DNA of 64,000 nucleotides from the NCBI RefSeq assembly GCF_007754425.1, contig NZ_CP037452.1, forward strand, positions 1,769,501-1,833,500. Reading direction: 5' to 3'. The DNA is from Gimesia fumaroli. GTDB taxonomy: Bacteria > Planctomycetota > Planctomycetia > Planctomycetales > Planctomycetaceae. Shown piece by piece: positions 46,355 to 54,463 of this stretch (its first letter is position 1; each line of letters starts with the position of its first letter). The notes beneath the pieces were generated by a model. It saw only the letters and a program-made list of their open reading frames with translations. It made no database searches and was not told the DNA's origin. The translations under genes were made by a program, and so were the position numbers.

Positions 46355-47353
46355 ATGAAAAAGTTTTTGTTGGCAGCAGTTTTGGTGGTATTAGCCTCTG
46401 GGACAAGTTATGGACAGATTCGGGGTGTTCAGGCGGGTAGTGCTGATGCTTTGCAGAGATTGGCTGAACATAGGGCATTGATGAATGCTCAAAGACAAGT
46501 ATCTGGTCAATTATCTGTTTCTGGTTTGAAAGTAGGTGCGAAGGGAGTGCCAACTTTTATAGATGCTAAAGTGATGCAAGTCATTGATGAAAAAAATATG
46601 TTAGTTGGTATCGAAGATTCACGAGTGGGCAAGGGACGGTATTCGACATGGGTTATGTTAAAATGTCCAACCCAAGGAATTACAGATGGTCAGTTTTGGA
46701 GAGGCGGCGGCTGGAAAGATGTAGCAGGTTCAAGTGCCCTTAGTGTTACCGGTACGACTACATACGTGACAGCTATTGGTGCCACAAAAACAGTGCTTGT
46801 TCTCGAACCAATGAGCAAAGAAGAAGCAGATAAACTTGCTGCAGAGGAAGCATTGTATCGAAATTGGAGAATTGGAAAAAATGTACTATCAGGTAAGTTT
46901 ATTGAGCACAAAGGTGGGGATGTTTATATTCAAGAACGGGGAAAAGATAAACCACAAAAAGTCCGATTCAGTGAGCTTAGCATACCTGATCGAAAATGGG
47001 TTCGATCTGAATCGAAACGTCGTAGGATAATTTCACTCAAGAAAAACACCGATAAGAAGTCAGAAAGTGGCCAGAGTAATTCAGAGACACCTGATACCGT
47101 CTTATTAAATTGGCATAATGACACTTACAAGGTTACTGTTCGACAAACTGGTAAAGATTCCTGGGAAGAGGTTCAGGACGCTACAGGTAAGGTTGTATGG
47201 AAATACTCAGAAAAATCCAGAAATAAAGAATTTGTCGAATTGTATTGCCCCAAACGCAAATATGAGGTTCGCCTGCTCAACAAACGCATGGAGTTAAAAA
47301 AAGATGGCAAATGGATATGGGTTGCTGACGGGCATTGGGAATCCAAAGAATAA
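46355..47353 (+). CDS. exported SHD1-like domain protein, element cargo
   Basis: The 332-residue product has a signal peptide (FLLAAVLVVLASGTSYG). A central region at about 175-225 (VLSGKFIEHKGGDVYIQER; VRFSELSIPDRKWVRSE) resembles the SHD1 (Sla1 homology 1) domain that recurs in planctomycete secreted proteins. The C-terminal part (TVLLNWHNDTYKVTVRQTG) is a beta-rich module about 90 residues long, ending in KWIWVADGHW. The ORF uses more A/T-ending codons than its neighbours, supporting acquisition with the element. Function unknown; SHD1 modules are thought to mediate protein contacts. Its ATG at 46355 is preceded by AAGGGAATA. Confidence 0.85.
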   Translation: MKKFLLAAVLVVLASGTSYGQIRGVQAGSADALQRLAEHRALMNAQRQVSGQLSVSGLKVGAKGVPTFIDAKVMQVIDEKNMLVGIEDSRVGKGRYSTWVMLKCPTQGITDGQFWRGGGWKDVAGSSALSVTGTTTYVTAIGATKTVLVLEPMSKEEADKLAAEEALYRNWRIGKNVLSGKFIEHKGGDVYIQERGKDKPQKVRFSELSIPDRKWVRSESKRRRIISLKKNTDKKSESGQSNSETPDTVLLNWHNDTYKVTVRQTGKDSWEEVQDATGKVVWKYSEKSRNKEFVELYCPKRKYEVRLLNKRMELKKDGKWIWVADGHWESKE

Positions 47354-47397
47354 AAGCTGATTTGAAATGCAAGCTAAAAGGACGCCATTGGAATAAA

Positions 47398-47418
47398 CTG
47401 CACCGGATTATGCACCGC
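47398..47418 (+). repeat. 21-bp subterminal repeat, right copy
   Basis: Same heptamer pair as at 44485-44505, with one difference (A for C in the spacer). It lies in non-coding sequence 57 bp inside the right att core, in the same orientation as the left copy. Confidence 0.6.
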
Positions 47419-47475
47419 ATTGATTTTAAGAATCTTGTAAATTACTATCTCTGCTGTGGTTGGGCGAAACACACT

Positions 47476-47491
47476 GAGTCCTGTCGGCCCT
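47476..47491 (+). repeat. right attachment-site core
   Basis: Identical 16-bp copy of the tRNA-Met 3' end, marking the far boundary of the element. Confidence 0.85.
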
Positions 47492-47774
47492 GTTTTTATT
47501 GCTCTGTTTCAGTAGGTCACTTTTATGCCCTTTGTGGGGAGCTGAGATTCGATGCTTCAGTGCATTTGTGGTTGTCAGGTCTCTGGTAATCCGAGATAAT
47601 TGGCTTGCATGAAAAAGACTACAGGCGGGGACTGATGGAAACGGAAGCCGACATCGCGTGAAGGTTGTGTCAATCTGGGTTGTGATTCAAGTCTGGAATG
47701 ATTTCTGGCTGAATCCAACTGAGAACTGCCGGCTGGGGGGGTAAACGCCAGTTTCCTTCACGAGGATGATTGAA

Positions 47775-48041
47775 ATGGGTAAACAAGGGATTGTTGTTCT
47801 AGGAGCTGGACTTCAGGGGACTTGTGTGGCCTTGTCGCTTGCACATCGGGGGTATGCGGTCACGCTGATTGAGTCTCATCCAGCACCATTGCGTGCAGCC
47901 AGTTTACGCAACGAAGGCAAGATTCATTTGGGGTTTGTGTACGCACTTGACCACAGTGGTGCGACGCAACGCAAGATGCTGGAAGCAGCCCTCTGCTTTT
48001 CACCCCTGCTCGATCGATGGTGCGGCGCGCTGCCATGCTGA
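47775..48041 (+). pseudogene. truncated FAD-dependent oxidoreductase
   Basis: Only 88 residues of an FAD-dependent oxidoreductase (DAO-type) N-terminus remain. The Rossmann motif VVLGAGLQGTCVALSLAHRG and the acidic strand end VTLIESH are present, followed by NEGKIHLGFVY. The usual length is about 350-400 residues, and a stop at 48039 ends the frame. The sequence after it shows no continuation in the other forward frames. It lies 280 bases beyond the right att core, so it may have been broken by events linked to the element. Start chosen at ATG 47775; an ATG at 47766 is also in frame. Confidence 0.75.
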
Positions 48042-48113
48042 AAGCGGAGCACAAAACTCAACGTGCTGTAGCACAGTGTATTCGGCGGTCTCGCTGGGGG
48101 CCACGCAGCTTTT

Positions 48114-49358
48114 CTAAGTTGCAGTTTCTGGTGAGCATGTTACCAGTAACGGTTCCATGACTCGCATACCACTATTCCCATAATTCTCCAGGCGTTGTCT
48201 GATGTGCCTGTTTACGATGTGGTGAGAGGAAACAAGAATCGCACCATCGGATGCGACGACATGTTCTTTGAATATCATGCCGTCAACCAGCTCTTTAATC
48301 GTGACTTGCTGGGTTGTTTCACCGTTCGATGCGATGATGACTCGCTCCAGTTCATCGACAATAAAAGGAGCAAAGACTTCCTCTTGCCTGCGCAAGTGCT
48401 CGAAGGGTAAATGGTTTGATGAATGGGCGTGTTCGAGTTTTTTGTATTCCTGCACTGTTCTGATCAGGTTTGCGGCAAGGGAAAGCGGCTCGTTTTGAAT
48501 ACTGTCTATCTGGAGCGACAGCAGGTCACTCTCGTTATCGAATCGCTCGATAATTGTGGAAACGGTCTCTAATTCGGGGATCTGATTTATGATTGCTGCG
48601 ATGGCTTCGTGTTCCCGATCATCATTTGCGGAAATAAAATCACGGGTTTCTATCAGTGTTGCCGCAGATTCATAGTGTGTGATGTGCTGGGGACTCAGCC
48701 CTGGCGCTAACTGACTTACTAACTGAATGACATGTGCTGAGCGGGGACTGGCAGAGCTGACCAGTTTATTTAGCAGAACGATGTATTCGCGATCTGATGT
48801 GGTGGTTTGTTTCCGCTGTGATGCAATCAGAATGACCAGCGACAGCAAACCTGCGATTTCTTTGAACAATGCCAGGTGCGTTTTAGAATAGGCATTCGTT
48901 TCGGTGCTCGAAAAGAACAGGAACCCAATCCCGTGCCCTTCGACCGTCAGTGGAAATGTGAAAGAAGACCGAATTCCTTCATTCACAATCAAACGCGTTG
49001 AGACGGAGTGGGGGTGTTTTTGCAGATACTCTTCAAGGTCATTCAGAATTCTGGGGCGTCTTTGTTCCAACACAAATTGAAGTGAAGACCCTTTGAGTGG
49101 GGCACTAAAATTTTTGCCGAGGATGACTTTCGTCTCGGAACGGCACCAGCGTGCGACGACTCGTTCTCCTGATTCATCGATCAAAGCGCATCCGATGCGA
49201 TTAAATGGCAAAATCGAGTTGAAATTCTCGTAAACCGAATTCAATACGCTATCCAGCGTTGCCCCTTGTGTGACTTGCTGCATCAAACCGGAAAATAAGT
49301 TGGCGTGCATATCGTTCGCAGGTTCAGCGGTATTACTTTTTTGTTCGAGTTCTGTCAT
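48114..49358 (-). CDS. GAF protein with degenerate HD-GYP-like half
   Basis: The protein has 414 residues. An N-terminal GAF domain at about 20-185 (LDSVLNSVYENFNSILPFNRIGCALIDE; SSFTFPLTVEGHGIGFLFFSS) probably binds a small ligand. The region at about 205-345 aligns, by its helical pattern (AAIINQIPELETVSTIIERFDN and PLSLAANLIRTVQEYKKLE segments), with the HD domain of planctomycete RpfG-like response regulators, but the HD and GYP metal ligands are absent. The C-terminal 60 residues match the beta module that follows those HD domains (IKELVDGMIFKEHVVASDG). It is thus likely a non-catalytic signalling protein. No receiver domain is present. Three palindromes lie upstream of its start. Confidence 0.8.
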   Translation of the reverse strand: MTELEQKSNTAEPANDMHANLFSGLMQQVTQGATLDSVLNSVYENFNSILPFNRIGCALIDESGERVVARWCRSETKVILGKNFSAPLKGSSLQFVLEQRRPRILNDLEEYLQKHPHSVSTRLIVNEGIRSSFTFPLTVEGHGIGFLFFSSTETNAYSKTHLALFKEIAGLLSLVILIASQRKQTTTSDREYIVLLNKLVSSASPRSAHVIQLVSQLAPGLSPQHITHYESAATLIETRDFISANDDREHEAIAAIINQIPELETVSTIIERFDNESDLLSLQIDSIQNEPLSLAANLIRTVQEYKKLEHAHSSNHLPFEHLRRQEEVFAPFIVDELERVIIASNGETTQQVTIKELVDGMIFKEHVVASDGAILVSSHHIVNRHIRQRLENYGNSGMRVMEPLLVTCSPETAT

Positions 49359-49746
49359 GATTACGTTTATCTACTTCCAACCTCGAATCAGGAAAAATAG
49401 TTTCCCACTTCGGAATGCGTTTGTATCGCTCGTCTGGCATCTGCTTGTTCTCAGGAATATTGAGAACGTTCTTTGTACGGAATAACAAAGTATAGGTTGC
49501 GTACTTGCAACATGGGTGAGGTAAATTACTGAAAACGTAGGGGGTTTCACTGCTATTGCAGGGTGAGTAAAGGTGAGAATCTCTATAACAGGGACAATCG
49601 ATTTCATTGTTATGTCATACGCATTGATGGGTCTTTCAGGGCAGGTCTCTTTGCTATAGCAACCCCGTTTCGGATTCGTGATTCCTTTTTGAATTCAACG
49701 GATTAAACTATATTGAGTAGGTTTCTATCGTTCCGGGGTTGATCAA
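49359..49746. promoter_or_regulatory. palindrome-rich control region
   Basis: This 388-base gap between divergent genes contains two adjacent inverted repeats. GTTCTCA/TGAGAAC lies at 49447-49467 with a seven-base spacer, and CTTTGT/ACAAAG at 49471-49490 with an eight-base spacer. A third (GTTGC/GCAAC) begins about 49496. They lie 90-150 bases upstream of the GAF gene, as expected of multiple regulator sites. No gene is seen in the gap. Confidence 0.5.
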
Positions 49747-50010
49747 ATGTCAGATGAAAAACGCTTCAAATTGAGTCGGTTACTTGGCTATATAATACTG
49801 TTTTTTCTGGTTGCTTATGTGTTGAGCATTGGTCCGGTTGTCGGCTCCCTCCAGACGCCGCAAGGCACACCTCTCCAGTATGTGCCTCTGCTTACTGCCG
49901 TTTACGGCCCGCTGGTCTGGGTCATCGATCGGGTTCCGTTCCTTGAAAAAGTGGTCCAGCGCTACATTGAATTTTGCAGCCCTGATTTTGAACATGCTCC
50001 GGCTCCATAA
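49747..50010 (+). CDS. small membrane protein of unknown function
   Basis: The 87-residue product has one clear membrane helix at about residues 13-34 (LLGYIILFFLVAYVLSIGPVVG) and a second weaker hydrophobic stretch at about 43-62 (PLLTAVYGPLVWVIDRVPF). ATG 49747 is preceded by GGGGTTGA. I do not recognise a family. It is divergent from the GAF regulator gene and is the only gene in a region without other coding potential, which supports it being real. Confidence 0.7.
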   Translation: MSDEKRFKLSRLLGYIILFFLVAYVLSIGPVVGSLQTPQGTPLQYVPLLTAVYGPLVWVIDRVPFLEKVVQRYIEFCSPDFEHAPAP

Positions 50011-50148
50011 ACTTGCTCGTTAGGATGTTCGACTGAGGTGTTATAGACCAGTGCTCCTTTTACAGATGCCGTTGGTACTTTTTCTGTCTTCTACATTCTG
50101 GTACAGTTTGAAGATCTTCATTCACGGCGTTACTAAAGGAGTTCGTTC

Positions 50149-50961
50149 ATGCATACCGTTGGATTCTATCTACGAGTGATTCCGATCGCATTGGTGTTGT
50201 GCGCTTCAGTGCTCGCAGCAGAATCGACCGTTGTCAAACAGGAAGCAAAGTTACTTGAACAACGGCCTATCGAGCAAGGAGCCGTCTCGCAGGGAATGGC
50301 GCTGACCGATCAACATTACTTCTCCTCGAACAGCCACTCTATTTGTCGTTATGACAAGAACTGGAAGCTGCTGGAAGAAAAGCAAATTCAGATTGAGGGT
50401 GTCAATCATGTGGGAGCGATCGATTATCACGACGGCCACCTTTGGGCCGGGTTATTGCACGGACCGTCGAAAGGGAAGTACGACAAGAAACTCGATCGCG
50501 GCGTGATCGCTAAGATTCGTACCAGTGATTTGTCGATCGTGAAAACATGGGACATCTCTGACGAATTAACCTGGATCGATCCGGTCTGTTTTGACGGCAA
50601 ATTTCTCTGGGTTGGCGATCTGCGGGACCTGGGCATTCACCGTTACAAAATATCCGGAGACAAGCTGGTTCGCGTGGGCACGTTCCGCTACCCTAAAGAG
50701 ATGCATTTTTCACAAGGTGTGCGGGTCGTCGGCAACAAGCTCTATACGATTCACACATTCGGAAGTATGGACGGTTTGTTTGAATTTGACATTCCTGACG
50801 AACTGACAGACGCTGTGAACCATCCAACCCGCGTTTGGCCGATCCAGGAAACGAAAATGCATCTGGAAGGGTTTGATTTTCTGCCGAGCGTGCCTAACCA
50901 GATCTGGCACGCTCAAGGCAAACAAGTGGATCGATATGAGCTAAAGGGACTTCTCCCATGA
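50149..50961 (+). CDS. exported propeller-like protein of unknown function
   Basis: The 270-residue protein has a signal peptide (VIPIALVLCASVLAA, cleaved near ALA-A or LAA-E). Its body has repeated beta-hairpin blocks (SQGMALTDQHYFSSNSHS; AIDYHDGHLWAGLLHGP; DPVCFDGKFLWVGDLRD; VVGNKLYTIHTFGS), consistent with a five- or six-bladed beta-propeller of the NHL or glutamine-cyclotransferase type. No catalytic motif is clear. AAGGAG lies just upstream of the ATG at 50149, a strong ribosome site. Confidence 0.82.
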   Translation: MHTVGFYLRVIPIALVLCASVLAAESTVVKQEAKLLEQRPIEQGAVSQGMALTDQHYFSSNSHSICRYDKNWKLLEEKQIQIEGVNHVGAIDYHDGHLWAGLLHGPSKGKYDKKLDRGVIAKIRTSDLSIVKTWDISDELTWIDPVCFDGKFLWVGDLRDLGIHRYKISGDKLVRVGTFRYPKEMHFSQGVRVVGNKLYTIHTFGSMDGLFEFDIPDELTDAVNHPTRVWPIQETKMHLEGFDFLPSVPNQIWHAQGKQVDRYELKGLLP

Positions 50962-51184
50962 CAGTTACTTCGAGTTCATTTTCAGTTTAACTGGTAAACG
51001 ATTGTTAAAACTGGCCTGCGAAACTCGTCAAACGCAGGACAGGCACCGAAATCAAAGCTTCCCGGAATCCTTGATCGATCAATCGCTGGTTAAGACGGGC
51101 TCAAGAAGATTTGAAATCGAAATAAAATTCTCACGGCAGTGCACTATGCGGCGAGCTCCATGCAGCTTATCTTCAATTCCAGCC

Positions 51185-51550
51185 TTACTCTTTCTCCACC
51201 GGCTTCGATTCCAGTACTTCGTTTTTTTCGGGGTCGTAGGTGACGATGTATTTGATTTCGTCACAGTCGACATTGTAGCGGATGGTTTTTGCGTCTGCGG
51301 GGCTTTCCATTCGTTCGAGGCCACACTTTTCGCATTCCAGCTTAGCTTTGATTGTTTCCAGCGCTGCAGAGTTGACTTTCATGTTTTCCGGGACGGGGAG
51401 ATCTGTTGTGCTCAGGTCGACGGCGGAGGCTTCGCCGAGTTCAACGGCGGAATCGGCTTCGGCCTGCTTGACTTCTTTTTCCGCAGCTTTTTCAGCCGCT
51501 TTATCGGCGCAACCGGCGATCAGGATAGTGAAGAGTAATACGTATCTCAT
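51185..51550 (-). CDS. small lipoprotein with a CxxC pair
   Basis: The 121-residue product has a short signal with a lipobox (ILIAGC, Cys at residue 14). An Ala/Glu-rich linker follows, then a compact C-terminal part with CEKC at about residues 73-76 and a later single Cys (NVDCDE). The CxxC suggests zinc binding or redox activity but the rest is unrecognised. It probably faces the periplasm or cell surface. It stands alone between rightward genes. Confidence 0.75.
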   Translation of the reverse strand: MRYVLLFTILIAGCADKAAEKAAEKEVKQAEADSAVELGEASAVDLSTTDLPVPENMKVNSAALETIKAKLECEKCGLERMESPADAKTIRYNVDCDEIKYIVTYDPEKNEVLESKPVEKE

Positions 51551-51879
51551 GTTGGTCAGTCTCCTTACTGTCTGGATTGGTATCGGGAATACGAGAGTCG
51601 CAGAACTTCATAGATGCAGGTTATACAAAACTGGTGTGTCCTGCGAGACTGATCTTACGATTTTGGCGTGCATCTCGTGATATGTATAAACGTCAAAACC
51701 CAAAAAATCAGACTGAGTTTTTAGTTGGTAGCCCTCTCTCCGGTTTTAATAGCGGTTCATTCGGATGCTTAAACTAAGATTCACTAACAGGTTTATAGCG
51801 GTTTTCGGGATGATTTCAGGATTTTTCGGACGTCAATTGGTCCTGATTTCTACGAGAAAAATAGAAGAACGAGAAGCGA

Positions 51880-53052
51880 ATGTCGAACGTAATCGAATTG
51901 AATAATATTGATGAGCTGAAAGACTATCGAGCTGACTGGAATCGGTTATTAGCGGTCAGTCCCGGAGGAAGTTTTTTTCAGTCTCCGGACTGGTTAGAAG
52001 TTTACTGGCGCCATTTTTCTGAGAAACAATACCTGCGTGTCTTTGTGGTTCGCAATGCGGATGAAATCACAGGTGTGGTGCCGTTGTGCGTGAGACGGAT
52101 TACTACGAAATTTGGTCCGTGTTCCATTCTGACTTTTCCGTTTGATGACTGGGGGAGCGTCTATGGTCCGATTTCAGCCGATCCCGAAGCCACTCTGACC
52201 ACGGTCCTGGATGACGTATTACAGTCCCGGCGTGACTGGGATCTGATTGATCTGCGGTGTGTGGACCGCGACCATTTTGACGGCGGTGCTACGGAGCGGG
52301 CTTTCCAGTCGTTGCAGATGCCGTTTGAAATTTTCCCTTGGAATGAGACGATGTACATCAATCTGGATCAGACGTGGGAGAATTATCTCGCGACGCGACC
52401 GCGCAAGGCCCGTCAGACCTACCTGCGAGCCGAGCGAAAAGTGGCGGAAGATGGCGAAATCGAGTTTTTACGTTATCGGCCAAAAGGTGAGGCATATGGT
52501 GATGCAGATCCCCGCTGGGATTTATATGAGCAGTGTCTCCAGGTCGCGGGCAACAGCTGGCAGGCTGCTTCCACAGACGGTACGACGCTGACACATGAAA
52601 AAGTGGCCGGGTTCTTTCGAGATTCCTATGAGAGCGCAGTCCGTGCGGGCGCGATGGACCTCAATCTGATCTCTCTTTCGGGAAGACCGGCTGCCTTCAG
52701 TTTCAATTATTATCACAACGGTCGATTGGACGGTCTGAAGATGGGCTTTGACGCACAAGTGTCGCGAAATGGATTAGGACGTTTGTTGCTGGGCCGCATG
52801 ATCCATGACAGCATGGATCGGGGCGATCTACTGTTAGACATGGGCTGCGGCGCGCAGGATGCCAAGAAGTACTGGTACACCTCCGTTGAGAAGGGCTACC
52901 GCTATGTGAATTATGCTACAACCTCGCCGGTAGGGCAGGTCCTGAAGTTGAGTCATCAGGTAGCAGGCTGGTTTCGAAATCGGTTTTCCTCAAGCGAGGA
53001 GAGTGAAACGAGTGATGTGCCGCAACGCGCGTTACAAGAAACACGTCATTGA
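51880..53052 (+). CDS. FemAB-like (GNAT acetyltransf_6) protein, copy A
   Basis: The 390-residue product is a two-GNAT-fold protein of the FemAB/CelD-like type (PF13480). The first half is marked by PGGSFFQSPDWLEVYWRHF. The acyl-acceptor motif region contains RKARQTYLRAERKVAEDG at about 170. The second GNAT fold (PAAFSFNYYHNGRLDGLKMG) includes NGLGRLLLGRMI near residue 300. The family transfers amino acids or acyl groups onto cell-envelope or exopolysaccharide precursors. No signal peptide is present, so it is cytoplasmic. It is followed after 217 bases by a paralogue with the same layout, evidence of tandem duplication. Confidence 0.88.
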   Translation: MSNVIELNNIDELKDYRADWNRLLAVSPGGSFFQSPDWLEVYWRHFSEKQYLRVFVVRNADEITGVVPLCVRRITTKFGPCSILTFPFDDWGSVYGPISADPEATLTTVLDDVLQSRRDWDLIDLRCVDRDHFDGGATERAFQSLQMPFEIFPWNETMYINLDQTWENYLATRPRKARQTYLRAERKVAEDGEIEFLRYRPKGEAYGDADPRWDLYEQCLQVAGNSWQAASTDGTTLTHEKVAGFFRDSYESAVRAGAMDLNLISLSGRPAAFSFNYYHNGRLDGLKMGFDAQVSRNGLGRLLLGRMIHDSMDRGDLLLDMGCGAQDAKKYWYTSVEKGYRYVNYATTSPVGQVLKLSHQVAGWFRNRFSSSEESETSDVPQRALQETRH

Positions 53053-53269
53053 TGCACCTGAGCAGACAGTGGACTGAATAAGTGGCATAACCCGATTGAT
53101 CGGGACAATGTGCTGTGACACCGCTGCTTTTTCGCGCTTTTCTGATGGCATGCCGTTCAGGAAATCTATGCTACTAATAATGCGTAATGAAATCGTACGA
53201 TCACACTGGCAGTTTGAATTCTGAGAGCCGATTTACGAATCAATTTAAGAAAAGACGACGAGGCCCAAA

Positions 53270-54439
53270 GTGGACATCATCGAAGTAAATGAAATCAAAG
53301 ATCTGGAGTCATATCGCAATGACTGGAATCGGTTATTGTCAGTGACTCCCGGAGGAAGTTTTTTTCAGTCTCTGGATTGGTTAGCGATTTACTGGCAACA
53401 TTTTCATGAGAAACAGTACCTGCGTGTCTTTGTGGTTCGCGATGCGAATGAAGTCACAGGAATTGTGCCTTTATGCGTGAGACGGATCAAGACGAAGTTA
53501 GGATCGTGTAGCATTCTGACTTACCCGTTTGATGATTGGGGGAGTTACTATGGGCCGGTTTCTGCTGATCCCGAGACGACTCTGAAAGTGGCACTGGATT
53601 TGATTCAGGCGTCTCAGCAAGACTGGGATCTGATCGATTTGCGGTGTGTGGACACAGATGGATTTGATGCGGGTGCAACAGAGCGCGCGATGGATGCGTC
53701 AAACCTTTCCTGCAAAAAATTTGAGTGGGATCAAACCGCCTATGTTGATCTTAATCAAGACTGGGACACTTATCTCGCTGGTCGATCGGGGAAAGCGCGT
53801 CAGACGTATTTACGTGCGGAAAAGCGGGTTGCGAAAGAAGGCGAGATTGAATTCATGCGGTATCGTCCTCGGGGCGAAGAATACGGAGACGGCGATCCAC
53901 GTAGGGATCTATATGAGATTTGCGAAGCGATTGCGCGCCAAAGCTGGCAAGGAAATTCGACAACCGGTACTACTTTGACGCATGAGAAGGTGGCTCAATT
54001 TTTTCGTGATACACATGAAAGCGCGGCACGGTTTGGAGCCGTCGATTTAAATTTACTCTATCTGTCTGGCAAGCCGGCTGCCTTCAATTATAACTATATC
54101 TATCAGGGCCGCGTTTACTCGCTGCGGATGGGATTTGATCCTGCTGTTTCCAATAAGGGGCTGGGGCGATTACTCATGGGGCGAATGATTCGCAACAGCA
54201 TGGAGATTGGGGATCAACTGTTAGACATTGGCCCCGGGTCTCTCGATGCGAAGAAATACTGGTATACCTCAGTGGAGTCCAGTTATCGTTACGTGCATTA
54301 TTCACAGGTTTCGAAAATGGCAAAGGTATTGCAGACGAGCAGTCGTATCGCAGACTGGTGTCGTGATCGATTTATGCACGATCTTGAAAATGAGAAACAG
54401 GATTCCGGGCACTCCTCATTTTCTGCTTCGCGACATTAA
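53270..54439 (+). CDS. FemAB-like (GNAT acetyltransf_6) protein, copy B
   Basis: The 389-residue product is very similar along its whole length to the protein at 51880: WNRLLSVTPGGSFFQSLDWL, PFDDWGSYYGPVSADPE, GKARQTYLRAEKRVAKEG and NKGLGRLLMGRMIRNS all recur. The start is GTG at 53270 with GAGG upstream. The most divergent stretches are the start, the region around residues 115-150 and the last 40 residues. Each copy has its own upstream region rather than forming an operon, so they may be regulated separately. Confidence 0.88.
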   Translation: MDIIEVNEIKDLESYRNDWNRLLSVTPGGSFFQSLDWLAIYWQHFHEKQYLRVFVVRDANEVTGIVPLCVRRIKTKLGSCSILTYPFDDWGSYYGPVSADPETTLKVALDLIQASQQDWDLIDLRCVDTDGFDAGATERAMDASNLSCKKFEWDQTAYVDLNQDWDTYLAGRSGKARQTYLRAEKRVAKEGEIEFMRYRPRGEEYGDGDPRRDLYEICEAIARQSWQGNSTTGTTLTHEKVAQFFRDTHESAARFGAVDLNLLYLSGKPAAFNYNYIYQGRVYSLRMGFDPAVSNKGLGRLLMGRMIRNSMEIGDQLLDIGPGSLDAKKYWYTSVESSYRYVHYSQVSKMAKVLQTSSRIADWCRDRFMHDLENEKQDSGHSSFSASRH

Positions 54440-54463
54440 GTTCGCTGCAGAAAATCTGATCGA

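Larger units (their letters stand above)
44355..47491. mobile_element. decayed integrative element in tRNA-Met
   Basis: A 16-bp perfect direct repeat of the tRNA 3' end bounds about 3.1 kb. The repeats are at 44355-44370, inside the tRNA, and 47476-47491. Within are an integrase remnant facing the tRNA, a membrane/coiled-coil gene killed by one nonsense codon, a LexA-like DNA-binding protein and an exported SHD1-like protein. Codon and base use of the interior, especially 46150-47400, is visibly AT-richer than the flanks. A 21-bp near-identical repeat lies 114 bp inside the left core and 57 bp inside the right core. This is the standard geometry of a tRNA-targeted integrative element that has lost most of its integrase and so can no longer excise by itself. 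Confidence 0.85.

Noticed and set aside
47374-47460. A second integrase C-terminus near the right att core
   Set aside because: Only the 21-bp repeat gives similarity (AVHNPVQF), and the flanking residues do not match an integrase. An arm-site repeat explains it equally well, so I did not annotate a pseudogene.
44298-47491. A defence island or CRISPR locus inside the element
   Set aside because: No repeats with regular spacing, nucleases, restriction or toxin motifs are present. The membrane/coiled-coil protein alone is not enough evidence.
53091-53104. CCCGAT/ATCGGG hairpin between the FemAB-like genes
   Set aside because: The stem is short with a two-base loop and no T tract, so it is unlikely to be a terminator.
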